Shown piece by piece: positions 7,741-15,310 of a DNA stretch of 64,000 nucleotides; within the stretch, counting starts at the first letter, position 1; each line of letters opens with the position of its first letter. The translations under genes were made by a program, and so were the position numbers. The notes under the pieces were generated by a model that did no database searches, was not told where the DNA came from, and saw only the letters and a program-made list of their open reading frames with translations. Source of the DNA: Limosilactobacillus panis (GTDB lineage Bacteria; Bacillota; Bacilli; Lactobacillales; Lactobacillaceae); contig NZ_CP081855.1 in assembly GCF_019797825.1 (NCBI RefSeq), forward strand, positions 1,116,001-1,180,000, read 5' to 3'.

Positions 7741-8552
7741 AGTCTAAAACACTCCTTCCCATTGGCTGGGACAACTGGTTCGTTGGTGTCTTTAATGTAC
7801 TTAATTCGGCTTGGGTCAACATCGTGATTAAGCACTTCCGCAATGTGCATCACCTTAATGTGGTCACCATGACGGTTCATGTAACCGGCAATATTCATTA
7901 GACACGAAGTTTCCATTCCTACAAGAATATCGGCCTTTGTATCCATGATATTTTTGACCTTGTCCTGAACCATTGCCGTCGACAATTCAGGTTCCTTAGC
8001 CGAGAACGTTCCCCCGAAACCGCAGCATAGTTGAACGTTATGCAGGGGAACCCGTTTAATCCCCTTAACATGATTTAAAAGGACAAACGGCGCTGTCCGT
8101 TCACCGAGCAGGCGGGTCATGTGACATGAACGGTGGACCGTAATAGTAGCATCTAACTCCGCTCCACAATCAATAATGCCAAGCACCCGATAAATGAATT
8201 GGCTAAATTCGTAAATCTTATCAGCCAGCTTCTTTGCCCGTGGGCCATAAACTGGATCGTCTGCTAAGATCCCCGCATATTCTTTAATCATGAATACACA
8301 GGAACCAGTGGGCCCCACGATATAGTCGGCATCAATACTCAAGAGGGCGTCAATCTCGTTTTTGAACGTCTTTAGTGACCCCTTAGAATAACCACTGTTA
8401 TAAGTCGGCTGGCCGCAACAGACCTGCTTCTTTGGCAAAAAGGTCTTACACCCCAGTCGTTCTAGGACCTGCACCATTGCCTTACCAACATTTGGAAAAA
8501 GTAAATCAACTAGACATGATGAAAAAATGCACACGCGTGGCTGATTATCCAT
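7707..8552 (-). CDS. lutA: LutA/YkgE Fe-S oxidoreductase subunit
   Basis: A 281-residue protein with two CCG domains: CCGQP near residue 46 and CCGFGG near 178, which ligate iron-sulfur clusters or heterodisulfide-type clusters in LutA, GlpC and HdrB. First gene of the lut operon. Its C-terminus runs 34 nt past the lutB start codon; the tail after about residue 262 (ECFRLWEF) is not typical and a small indel close to the end is possible. The promoter region carries a perfect palindrome and a cre-like site (8614-8635). The start is the ATG at 8552 with only a modest GGGG ribosome site. Confidence 0.9.
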   Translation of the reverse strand: MDNQPRVCIFSSCLVDLLFPNVGKAMVQVLERLGCKTFLPKKQVCCGQPTYNSGYSKGSLKTFKNEIDALLSIDADYIVGPTGSCVFMIKEYAGILADDPVYGPRAKKLADKIYEFSQFIYRVLGIIDCGAELDATITVHRSCHMTRLLGERTAPFVLLNHVKGIKRVPLHNVQLCCGFGGTFSAKEPELSTAMVQDKVKNIMDTKADILVGMETSCLMNIAGYMNRHGDHIKVMHIAEVLNHDVDPSRIKYIKDTNEPVVPANGKECFRLWEFQQVISRL

Positions 8553-8613
8553 GATTTAACGCTCTACCCCGCAAATTAAGGGGTGAGCTTCCTCCCTTCT
8601 TCATCTATCACCT

Positions 8614-8635
8614 GCTTACATTGTAAGCGTTACCC
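8614..8635 (-). promoter_or_regulatory. Palindrome and cre-like site upstream of lutA
   Basis: GCTTACA-T-TGTAAGC (8614-8628) is a perfect 7+7 inverted repeat. It overlaps TGTAAGCGTTACCC (8622-8635), which fits the CcpA cre consensus at 12 of 14 positions. A local repressor (for example a LutR-type GntR protein) plus catabolite control would suit a lactate-utilisation operon, but no regulator gene is in the window. Confidence 0.45.
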
Positions 8636-8696
8636 ACGACAGTATCAATTAGTATTATCCCCGATTATACAAAAATATCTATAACTGGGGACCAAA

Positions 8697-8740
8697 TAAA
8701 AAGGGTGGGAAAGTGACCATTATTTCCACCCTTTTTTTCT
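8697..8740. terminator. Terminator downstream of ndt
   Basis: AAAAAGGGTGGGAAA pairs with TTTCCACCCTTTTTTT (one G bulged) around a loop of about 12 nt. It ends the minus-strand unit finishing at 8749. Confidence 0.75.
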
Positions 8741-8748
8741 CACGTTCA

Positions 8749-9225
8749 TTAATACACGGCTCCCGCGTAAAAGTTGAAGCCTGGTTTATTAAAATCATAG
8801 TCGGCCAATTCAGACATCTTAATGAAGTTGTCAGCAATTCCCCAGCTCATCAAATTAATTGATCTACCATAGTATTCATCAGGAATAACCACTGTAATGT
8901 ACTTACCAAATGCTTGAGCCATGCCGAGTTCGACACCCATGCCGATGTCTTCCTCTTCCGGAATGTACACAGCAAGCAACATATCAGACGTTGCGACGCC
9001 AACCCGGTCGCCATTGTAAGTGGCAGTTGCCCACTCACGGTCTTTCAAAAGTTCCGGGTGTTCATCTACCCGTAGCCCTTTATACTGGTGCTGCAAAGGA
9101 ACATAGGAGTTTTCCAGGTCAATGGTCGGGTTCTTCTTGATGGCGGCCATTGCGTCTTGATAAGCTTTATTCTGTTTGTCAGTAAACCAGCCGGCACAAA
9201 AGTAAATGGTTTTGCTCTTTGTCAT
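8749..9225 (-). CDS. ndt: Nucleoside 2-deoxyribosyltransferase
   Basis: A 158-residue enzyme that exchanges the base of 2'-deoxyribonucleosides, a purine/pyrimidine salvage activity typical of lactobacilli. FCAGWFTDKQNKAY at the N-terminus forms the base-binding loop, and Glu99 in GMGVELGMA matches the nucleophile (Glu98 in the Lactobacillus leichmannii enzyme). Asp near 73 (NGDRVGVATSD) matches the conserved active-site acid. Length fits the family. It lies 27 nt after the small gene 9253-9414 in the same direction, so it is probably the last gene of an operon that includes the hydrolase and perhaps the PLD/AAA gene. Confidence 0.93.
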   Translation of the reverse strand: MTKSKTIYFCAGWFTDKQNKAYQDAMAAIKKNPTIDLENSYVPLQHQYKGLRVDEHPELLKDREWATATYNGDRVGVATSDMLLAVYIPEEEDIGMGVELGMAQAFGKYITVVIPDEYYGRSINLMSWGIADNFIKMSELADYDFNKPGFNFYAGAVY

Positions 9226-9252
9226 TTCTTATAATATCCTCTCTATTTAAAG

Positions 9253-9414
9253 CTACTTTTCAATTGCGTTTAACGTTTGGCTAATAATCAACTTTGCTGC
9301 GGCCGAAACACTAATTCCCTTCTTCAAGGCATACCGGCGAAGCTTTTGGTAGGTTTCTAAGTCGTCAGGGCCCCGCCAAATTACCCCAGTTACTTGACCA
9401 TGTTCTTTTTTCAT
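9253..9414 (-). CDS. 53-residue basic protein, possible ribbon-helix-helix
   Basis: The ATG is 4 nt after the stop of the upstream hydrolase and GGAG lies inside the end of that gene, so translation is probably coupled. The product is basic: an N-terminal strand-like segment (QVTGVIWRGPDDL) followed by two helix-like stretches (ETYQKLRRYALKKG and VSAAAKLIISQTLNAI). This order resembles Arc/MetJ-type ribbon-helix-helix DNA-binding proteins, where the strand contacts DNA. The match is by pattern only. It may regulate its own operon. Easily missed because it is short. Confidence 0.65.
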   Translation of the reverse strand: MKKEHGQVTGVIWRGPDDLETYQKLRRYALKKGISVSAAAKLIISQTLNAIEK

Positions 9415-9418
9415 CCTA

Positions 9419-10285
9419 TTACTCCTTCATCCATAACTTATCTGCGATTTGATTAAGAATCACCGCCCGGTCGTGTAGTTGCCGGTGGGTGGTTTGGGGA
9501 TAAACCTTTTGATAGTACTGAATTGTCGGGTGGCCCTTAATTAAGGACTTCAACATTTCCGACTGGATCAGCGGTACTTCGCCGTCAGTGTGGGTACTTC
9601 CGGGTTTAGTTCCCATAAAGTTGTAGATTGTTAACTTCCCGGTTGGTTGCCAATCCTTCATCTGTTTACGTAGACGAATAAAGTTTTTATCTCGCGAATG
9701 CTTAATCAGGTGGTAGTGGTAATTTAACCGTGATGAAAGGCTTTCCTCGGCTGGCACCCCTAAAAAGACGACTTTGTTCAACTGAAGATCCTTTTGCAGC
9801 TGGGGTGAGTTGAGGTAGGCATGCATAAACTCGGTTCCTCCATACGAATGAGCAATTACATTCGTCCGGTCGATGTGGTAACGACTATGCAGGTATGACA
9901 ATGCCCTGGAAAGCTGCTTGACCTGGGGATGAAATGTTGAATCGTAGTTCCAATCATATAGGACCTGGATCAGCGCATTCTTATCTCCCTTATTGAGGTG
10001 ACCAGTGACGCGGATGTTTCCCCATGGTGAAATCCAGACAGTGAGGGTTTTCTGCGCAATGTGGCGCTCTTGGTAATAATTGATTAGTTTTTGGTAGGTC
10101 ACCGTGTTGCCGCCCCAACCAGGAATAAGAATGGTCGGTGTTGAAGAATAACGAACATCGGACCGGTACTTTGCCTTAGTTAGTGGGACACCTGCTGTTC
10201 CCCGCAACAGGTAAGCCTGAATTCCAGCCCCGATAAGAATGAATCCGGTCAGGAGACTCAACAAAATTTTAAATAGTTTTTTCAT
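9419..10285 (-). CDS. DUF915 surface alpha/beta hydrolase
   Basis: Starts at the ATG at 10285, where GGGG precedes by 9 nt; the ATG 9 nt earlier is too close. An N-terminal hydrophobic helix (about residues 3-24) acts as signal anchor. The catalytic domain has the oxyanion-region PTILIPGWGGN, the nucleophile elbow AHSYGG (Ser about 150), and a C-terminal TTHRQLHDR that supplies the His. DUF915 proteins are common extracellular lipase/esterase-like proteins of lactic acid bacteria; substrate unknown. It begins 53 nt after the PLD/AAA gene with no terminator between, so the two are likely cotranscribed. Confidence 0.88.
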   Translation of the reverse strand: MKKLFKILLSLLTGFILIGAGIQAYLLRGTAGVPLTKAKYRSDVRYSSTPTILIPGWGGNTVTYQKLINYYQERHIAQKTLTVWISPWGNIRVTGHLNKGDKNALIQVLYDWNYDSTFHPQVKQLSRALSYLHSRYHIDRTNVIAHSYGGTEFMHAYLNSPQLQKDLQLNKVVFLGVPAEESLSSRLNYHYHLIKHSRDKNFIRLRKQMKDWQPTGKLTIYNFMGTKPGSTHTDGEVPLIQSEMLKSLIKGHPTIQYYQKVYPQTTHRQLHDRAVILNQIADKLWMKE

Positions 10286-10337
10286 CGTGGTCATCCCCTG
10301 AAAACCTAAGCCAAACCGAAAAAGGGCACTGTCCTAG

Positions 10338-12626
10338 CTAGCCAAAAAGCCGCGCCCAGAAGCCCTTCTTTTTTGGCTCCTCAGCAGCCTGCCCTGAATT
10401 GTCTTCATGCGTCTGTTCATCTTCCTCGTATGGATTGTGCTCACCAATCCACTTAAAGAAGTCCGGTGCCTTAATTTCAACGAATTTCCCCCGCTTACCA
10501 TTAATACCGTCAACGCAGAGTTCAATTGGCAAAGCGTTACGATACTCCTCAATACTGTCTGCAGTGAAGCCGTTAAGGGTGTTCAGCTTGGAAATATCGA
10601 AGAGGAGGCTATCGTCTTCCTTCCGGTATTTGAAGTCATCTTCCTGGGTAAGGTAGAGCTTAGCCCAGGTATTTCGGGAGCTTTCCTTGAAGTCATCACA
10701 GATGGTATCGGCAAAGTATGGTGGAATTTCAATTCCAGCCATTTCGTAATATGACTTGAAGATTTTCCGGGTGTTTGCTAAGAAGTCTAGACGACCCGTC
10801 TTCTGGTCAAACATTCGCCAGGCAGTATTATCATCTTCAAGCAAGTTAGCCATCCGCATCACGAAGTCCTTGAACAGAGTGTTGTTAAGGGTCTGACGAA
10901 CGTTATATATGTAACGGTTAGCTTCGCCCTTTAGCCGGTCATCAATCACCTTATCGATTTGCAGATAGTAAGTCCGGCGGGCCGTTTCCCGGAGCATCGT
11001 GAAACCTGAGTCATAGTTCGTCGTTCCAATCAGCGGAGCGACCGCTTGGGGATGGTTGATGAGTTCGTTCATCGTATCAACTACCAAGTGGCGGCTGTAT
11101 TGGTCCTGCTGGAAAAAGTAGGGCTCAATCTCATCGAGGAGGACGGGGTAGGAACTCCCCTCTTTCATGTAATGTTCAATTGCTTCGACCGTCTTGTTCT
11201 TCTTCTGGGCGGTCTCTTCCGGATAAATCGTTCCGAAATCGATCAGGGAGCGGTCAGTGTTCCAGGTCAACTGGTTGATAATTCTCAGTAAGGTTGACTT
11301 CCCGGAACCGGCTGTTGCGCCAAAGATTAGGAAGTTCGGAACGTCATTGCCGTCTTCTGGGTTAAGACTGGCCTTAGTCCGAATTTCCCACAGGAATGGG
11401 GCGGTAAAACAGTAGAGAATTGCCTCATAGAAGCGTTTGCCATAGTCGTCGCTGTAATCAATCACGTACTTCTGGTAGCCCTTCATCACGTCGTCAATGC
11501 TTTTGAGACTTTCCCGAATCTGGCTAATTGTTGCTAACTTACCGAACGGAATTGGGTGGGTACCCGCATCATTAGGAACGTAGAGGCCACTATTGTTGTT
11601 AACCAGGTTACGCTCCATTGGCCGGTCATACAAGAATGTTGTGTACTTCTTTTCAGCAGAACGTTGCTGCGGCGACATCCCACTGACCAGGGCCTCTTTG
11701 ACCTGCTCATAAATCTTCTCACGGCTCTTGATTTTTGGCTTTGCCGCCCGCGGTGAAACAGAAGTTTTCTGGAGGGTGTAAACAGTATCGTGCTGTTTGG
11801 TATCCCGTTCGATTGCCTCCTTAACCTGGGAACGGTCCATTGTCACGTTCCGCATGGAAATCGTGGTGTCATGGGGGATGATGTTAGTGTCCATTTGCTG
11901 CTGGACGTCGTGGCTAATGATGTCCGTCATGTCCGCCGCGGCAATTGCGTTTGTCGTATCATTATCCAAAATAACGACATTGCTACCACCACTCTTATCT
12001 TTAGCACTTTCGTCAAGCTGCTTTTGGGCCGCCTGCAAGAGGTTGTCAGAGAAGTATGGCCGCAAGACCGGCTTAATATCGTGTTTAAAGTGGTCCATCA
12101 GGTTGTTAAACAGGCGCTTGTCATTATCGAAGATTAAGATCTCGCTGTACTGGTTATGCTGATCGTCAAATGAAGCCTGGTCTAAATCGATACTACCGAG
12201 GATGACTCGGGTGTCACCAGTATCGGGATTACTTAATAGGTAAAAGCGGGAGTAAATAGCCTGGACGGGGGCGTACTCAAATTGGAAGAGACCATTTAGT
12301 ATGTTGGCCTGGTTACTGCTGCTCAACGCCTCAAAAAGCTTTGCCGGTTTCTTGTTGGCCACGGCAAGCAGCGCATCGGTTAGGGCCACCTTGGTGACGA
12401 CCTCTTCTGCACTCTTACCACGGGCATTCTCCTGGGCACCGATCACAACCTCAGCCTGGATGAATTTACTGAGGTACTGGTTGACAAAATCTGCTTCAAC
12501 GTGTCCCGTGATTGCCGTAAAATGGTTAAACCGCCGGGAGTCAAATAGCTGGTTAATTTTTAATGGGGGCGTTTTTTGCCCGTTAAATACAATGTTTAAT
12601 TTAGTTAAATCTGGTTCATTACTCAT
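10338..12626 (-). CDS. PLD-like domain fused to AAA-type ATPase, unknown function
   Basis: A 762-residue multidomain protein. Residues about 25-190 resemble a PLD half-site: YSR at 125-127 where HxK is expected and GS at 144-145, so the catalytic His appears lost. Residues about 200-340 are polar linker. The P-loop GATAGSGKST is at 436-445, Walker B VLLDEIEP at 495-502, a sensor-1-like GTTN at 534-537, and RETARR at 546-551 may give an arginine finger. The C-terminus is acidic and ends in KKKGFWARLFG, a possible membrane-touching amphipathic tail. No signal peptide, so cytosolic. I know no characterised function. A relative with intact HSK begins at 1-525. Gene order downstream (hydrolase, small RHH-like protein, ndt) suggests an operon. 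Confidence 0.8.
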   Translation of the reverse strand: MSNEPDLTKLNIVFNGQKTPPLKINQLFDSRRFNHFTAITGHVEADFVNQYLSKFIQAEVVIGAQENARGKSAEEVVTKVALTDALLAVANKKPAKLFEALSSSNQANILNGLFQFEYAPVQAIYSRFYLLSNPDTGDTRVILGSIDLDQASFDDQHNQYSEILIFDNDKRLFNNLMDHFKHDIKPVLRPYFSDNLLQAAQKQLDESAKDKSGGSNVVILDNDTTNAIAAADMTDIISHDVQQQMDTNIIPHDTTISMRNVTMDRSQVKEAIERDTKQHDTVYTLQKTSVSPRAAKPKIKSREKIYEQVKEALVSGMSPQQRSAEKKYTTFLYDRPMERNLVNNNSGLYVPNDAGTHPIPFGKLATISQIRESLKSIDDVMKGYQKYVIDYSDDYGKRFYEAILYCFTAPFLWEIRTKASLNPEDGNDVPNFLIFGATAGSGKSTLLRIINQLTWNTDRSLIDFGTIYPEETAQKKNKTVEAIEHYMKEGSSYPVLLDEIEPYFFQQDQYSRHLVVDTMNELINHPQAVAPLIGTTNYDSGFTMLRETARRTYYLQIDKVIDDRLKGEANRYIYNVRQTLNNTLFKDFVMRMANLLEDDNTAWRMFDQKTGRLDFLANTRKIFKSYYEMAGIEIPPYFADTICDDFKESSRNTWAKLYLTQEDDFKYRKEDDSLLFDISKLNTLNGFTADSIEEYRNALPIELCVDGINGKRGKFVEIKAPDFFKWIGEHNPYEEDEQTHEDNSGQAAEEPKKKGFWARLFG

Positions 12627-12722
12627 AGGAATTCCTTTTCTTTCTGCAAGAAATAATTAGTTTTATTTTCGTTGATTTATGGCGATTTTGCAAGTCCTAC
12701 TATCCTGGAAAGCTATTAAATG

Positions 12723-12765
12723 CAAAAAGGAGTCACCCAGTGTTGGGAAAACTCCTTTTGTGGAA
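12723..12765. terminator. Terminator downstream of hicD
   Basis: CAAAAAGGAGT pairs with ACTCCTTTTG, with an inner CCCA/TGGG pairing. On the minus strand TTTTTGCATTT follows, so it ends the hydratase-hicD unit before the PLD/AAA gene. Confidence 0.7.
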
Positions 12766-12822
12766 TGAATATGAAAGAAATTATCAGGAAGAATCGGTTT
12801 TAGTTGTTTATAAAGTCGTTTT

Positions 12823-13767
12823 CTATTTATTTGCTTTGGCAGCCCGCTCTTCTTCTGCTTTAAGACGTTCCTTGATGTACTTCGCAGAAGTGGCCAGCTT
12901 GTCCTTTTCCTCATCAGTTAAGTCCAGGTGGAGTTGCTCAACTACCCCATCGCGGCCGACAACCGCTGGATATGATAGGTAGGTTCCATACTCTTCGCGG
13001 TAGTTGGAAACCGGCATTTCGGTTCGGGCATCGCTCAGAAGGGCATTAGTTAACCGAACTGCCGCGGTTGCAACCCCGTAGTTGGTGTACTTCTTTCCTT
13101 GATAAACCAGGTAGCCACCTTGGCGGGCATGTTCTTCAATATCAGCCAAGTCCAGACCCCGTTCCTTAGCTAGGTCTAGTACACGTTTCCCTAACACACG
13201 GACCGTAGACCAGGCGGTGAACTGTGAGTTCCCGTGTTCACCAAGGTTGAAGCCAACAACTGAACGTGAATCAACGTGGAGGGCCTCACCAACACAGGCA
13301 CGCATCCGTGCGGAATCAAGCAGGGTCCCTGTCCCCAGTACGTGTTTCTTTGGCAGGCCAGTTAACTTTTGGTACATTGAGGTGATGACATCACACGGGT
13401 TAGTGACATCCACCAGTTTTCCATGAAAGCCGTTATCAACAAGTTTTTTAGCGACCAATGGTACCTGGGTGCGGGTAAATTTAAATTCTGCAAACCGGTC
13501 ATGGTCTGGAGTATCCACTAGCTTTGACTTACCCAGGGAAGAAACAACCACGTCGCAATCAGCAAGCTGTGAATCATCATTGACGGTTAAGTTGGTGTGG
13601 TAAGGCAGGTTGGCCATGGCGTCCCGAAAGTCGAGGGCGTCGGCGTTTACCTTGGCCTCGTTTGTATCAAAGAGCGCTAAATCATCTGTAAAGCCACCGG
13701 CAACCAAGTAGTGAGCAACCGTTGCGCCAACATGTCCCATCCCAAACACTGCTACTTTTCGTGTCAT
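12823..13767 (-). CDS. hicD: L-2-hydroxyisocaproate dehydrogenase (LDH family)
   Basis: A 314-residue NAD-dependent L-2-hydroxyacid dehydrogenase. GMGHVGATVA (9-18) is the nucleotide loop, TLLDSARMR holds Asp151 and Arg154, and GEHGNSQF holds catalytic His178. GEHGNSQFTAWSTVRV and the end of the protein match the Weissella/Lactobacillus L-HicDH type more closely than glycolytic Ldh. The family reduces branched 2-keto acids such as 2-ketoisocaproate, the transamination product of leucine. Probably cotranscribed with the upstream hydratase (47 nt gap) and thus under the T-box leader. A specialised LDH with other substrates remains possible. Confidence 0.85.
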   Translation of the reverse strand: MTRKVAVFGMGHVGATVAHYLVAGGFTDDLALFDTNEAKVNADALDFRDAMANLPYHTNLTVNDDSQLADCDVVVSSLGKSKLVDTPDHDRFAEFKFTRTQVPLVAKKLVDNGFHGKLVDVTNPCDVITSMYQKLTGLPKKHVLGTGTLLDSARMRACVGEALHVDSRSVVGFNLGEHGNSQFTAWSTVRVLGKRVLDLAKERGLDLADIEEHARQGGYLVYQGKKYTNYGVATAAVRLTNALLSDARTEMPVSNYREEYGTYLSYPAVVGRDGVVEQLHLDLTDEEKDKLATSAKYIKERLKAEEERAAKANK

Positions 13768-13813
13768 AATAAAAACTTCCTTTCAATCTATGCCCGATTT
13801 AAGTTTTGGATAA

Positions 13814-14623
13814 TTAATCATTAACGTTAACAGTTACGTCACCAAAGCCGTGGTCAAATTTAGCGGTCCAGACCCCCTTGGTTAAGTGCGGTGGGAGAAG
13901 GAAAGTTCCGGAAGAAACCAACTTACCTGTGCGGAACTCCTTTCCTTGTTCTGCTAGTTTACCAACTAGCCAGGAGAGGGATTTGAATGGGTTACCAAGC
14001 ACCTCACTCGACTGACCACTTGATTGTTTTTGTCCATTATGGTAAAGGGTCATGTTGACGTTAGCCGCATCTTCGACAGTGGCAAACACTTCATCAGCCG
14101 GACGTTCTAAACCATAGACAACGAATCCACCGACAGCACAGTCACTCATGACATTAAACTTGTTGAGGTCGGGGAACCAGTCAGTAAAACGGCAGTCGGG
14201 TAATTCAACGGTCCCGCAAACGGTCGTCTTGTGAAGGAGGTCTTCCAGACTATCATCTGGTTTTAAGTCTTCAGTAGCGCGGAAACCAAGTTCCACCTCA
14301 AGCAACGGATCCATTGTTTGCTTTTTAAGTGACAGAAGTGCGGGTGAAGGAAGAAAGTGGCTATCGACCTGTTGTCCGTAAAGTGGACAATCAGAATCAA
14401 ACATGTCCTGGGTTTTCTTACTCGTCAGTGAGACCTTATATCCGCCAGTCGGAAGTTTTTTAAGGGCAGCGAACCGGTCCTGCACTGCATATGCCGTATC
14501 ATCATCTGTTACAACACCATCCCAGTCAGCCATCTTTAACGGCTGGTGGTTCTGGTAAGCGTTAAAAAGTGCTTGAGCGAATGATTCTTGCTTTGCGTTT
14601 AAGGTAACATTTTCTTTAGTCAT
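13814..14623 (-). CDS. MhpD-like 2-keto-4-pentenoate hydratase family protein
   Basis: Starts at the ATG at 14623: GGAGG sits 5 nt before it and is itself part of the alternative ATGGAGGATATT start 12 nt upstream, which is therefore unlikely. The product (269 residues) belongs to the FAA hydrolase/2-hydroxypentadienoate hydratase family: LLEVELGFRATEDL holds the metal-binding E-x-E-like block, and SSGTFLLPPHLTKG near the end matches the substrate-loop region. In other bacteria these enzymes work on aromatic breakdown products; lactobacilli lack that pathway, so the true substrate is unknown. First gene of the T-box controlled unit, followed by hicD. Confidence 0.75.
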   Translation of the reverse strand: MTKENVTLNAKQESFAQALFNAYQNHQPLKMADWDGVVTDDDTAYAVQDRFAALKKLPTGGYKVSLTSKKTQDMFDSDCPLYGQQVDSHFLPSPALLSLKKQTMDPLLEVELGFRATEDLKPDDSLEDLLHKTTVCGTVELPDCRFTDWFPDLNKFNVMSDCAVGGFVVYGLERPADEVFATVEDAANVNMTLYHNGQKQSSGQSSEVLGNPFKSLSWLVGKLAEQGKEFRTGKLVSSGTFLLPPHLTKGVWTAKFDHGFGDVTVNVND

Positions 14624-14705
14624 AATATCCTCCATAAAGGTTAGCCGCTGTTACCTTTTGGGGGAGTCAACCCTACGATTCGTTAACGACGACTAACTTC
14701 TTTCT

Positions 14706-14765
14706 CTATTTTAATTTAAATTTTTCTAATATCTTCTTAATGTTAATAATGTCGTTGTCTGACAT
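14706..14765 (-). CDS. Short Ile-rich ORF between T-box and hydratase gene
   Basis: AAGGTGG stands 8 nt before the ATG at 14765 (an in-frame ATG at 14771 is too close to it). The 19-residue product is MSDNDIINIKKILEKFKLK, with four Ile and five Lys. It starts 34 nt after the T-box terminator and ends 82 nt before the hydratase start. It may be a leader peptide, a small functional peptide, or chance; the strong ribosome site argues for translation. Confidence 0.45.
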   Translation of the reverse strand: MSDNDIINIKKILEKFKLK

Positions 14766-14798
14766 GTTCATCACCACCTTAAATGTTTGGTAAAACGC

Positions 14799-15070
14799 TA
14801 AAAGCGTCCTTCTTAACTCTCTCACTAAGAGTTAAAAAGGACGCTTCTAAACGTGGTACCACCTTTCTTTACGGCTAAAGAGCCGCCTCAACCAACATCC
14901 ATTAAAAGAATATCAGTCGGCACGATAATGGGTGCTACCAGTACGTTCTACTTGAAAAATCGTTCGACATACAACTCACGAGTGATTAGCTAAGTACCAC
15001 TTTCTACTGATTTGCACCAACCATCAGCTCTCTGCAATCGATGATACTCGCTGTTCTCGATCAACGTCGT
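14799..15070 (-). promoter_or_regulatory. T-box riboswitch leader, candidate Ile specifier
   Basis: All T-box parts are visible on the minus strand. Stem I starts near 15070, contains AGAGAGCTGATGGTTGGTGC typical of the distal loop, and a lower stem GCGAG/CTCGT. The T-box motif AAGGTGGTACCACG is at 14852-14865. The terminator AAGCGTCCTT...AAGGACGCTTTT spans 14799-14847. Just above the lower stem, the triplet ATC followed by A (14984-14986) is my best specifier candidate, i.e. isoleucine; TTA or CTA (Leu) a few bases earlier cannot be excluded by hand. Uncharged tRNA would stabilise the antiterminator and switch on the downstream hydratase-hicD unit. Confidence 0.85.
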
Positions 15071-15095
15071 TTGTTTGTTTCAATTGATTATTTGT

Positions 15096-15124
15096 AGAAT
15101 ATCATCTGTTTATGAGAAAATCAA
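15096..15124 (-). promoter_or_regulatory. Promoter of the T-box unit
   Basis: On the minus strand TTGATT (15119-15124) and TATTCT (15096-15101) are spaced by 17 nt, about 20 nt before stem I of the T-box begins. Confidence 0.6.
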
Positions 15125-15231
15125 GGGTAAAATTAAAGAAATATTAGAAATATGTAATTTTTAATTTTAATTTGTCTTGATGGCGTTTTCACATGTGCCG
15201 ACTCTTAAAAATATTAATTCTATCAAAACTA

Positions 15232-15303
15232 AAGAGGCTGGGGAAGAAGCGCTCAAGTTGTCTAGTTACGGAGCACTCTGATGTTTTCCCCAGTCTCTTC
15301 TTA
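15232..15303. terminator. Terminator downstream of birA
   Basis: On the minus strand AAGAGACTGGGGAA pairs with TTCCCCAGCCTCTTT around a long loop of about 45 nt. It ends the pyc-birA unit. The GAGGCTGGG arm resembles the ends of the IS1182-type element at 24429-26270. Confidence 0.65.
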
Positions 15304-15310
15304 GAGTTAT

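Noticed and set aside
12663..12914. Minus-strand 83-codon frame upstream of the PLD/AAA gene
   Set aside because: Most of it is out of frame inside hicD and its terminator; a shadow of hicD coding.
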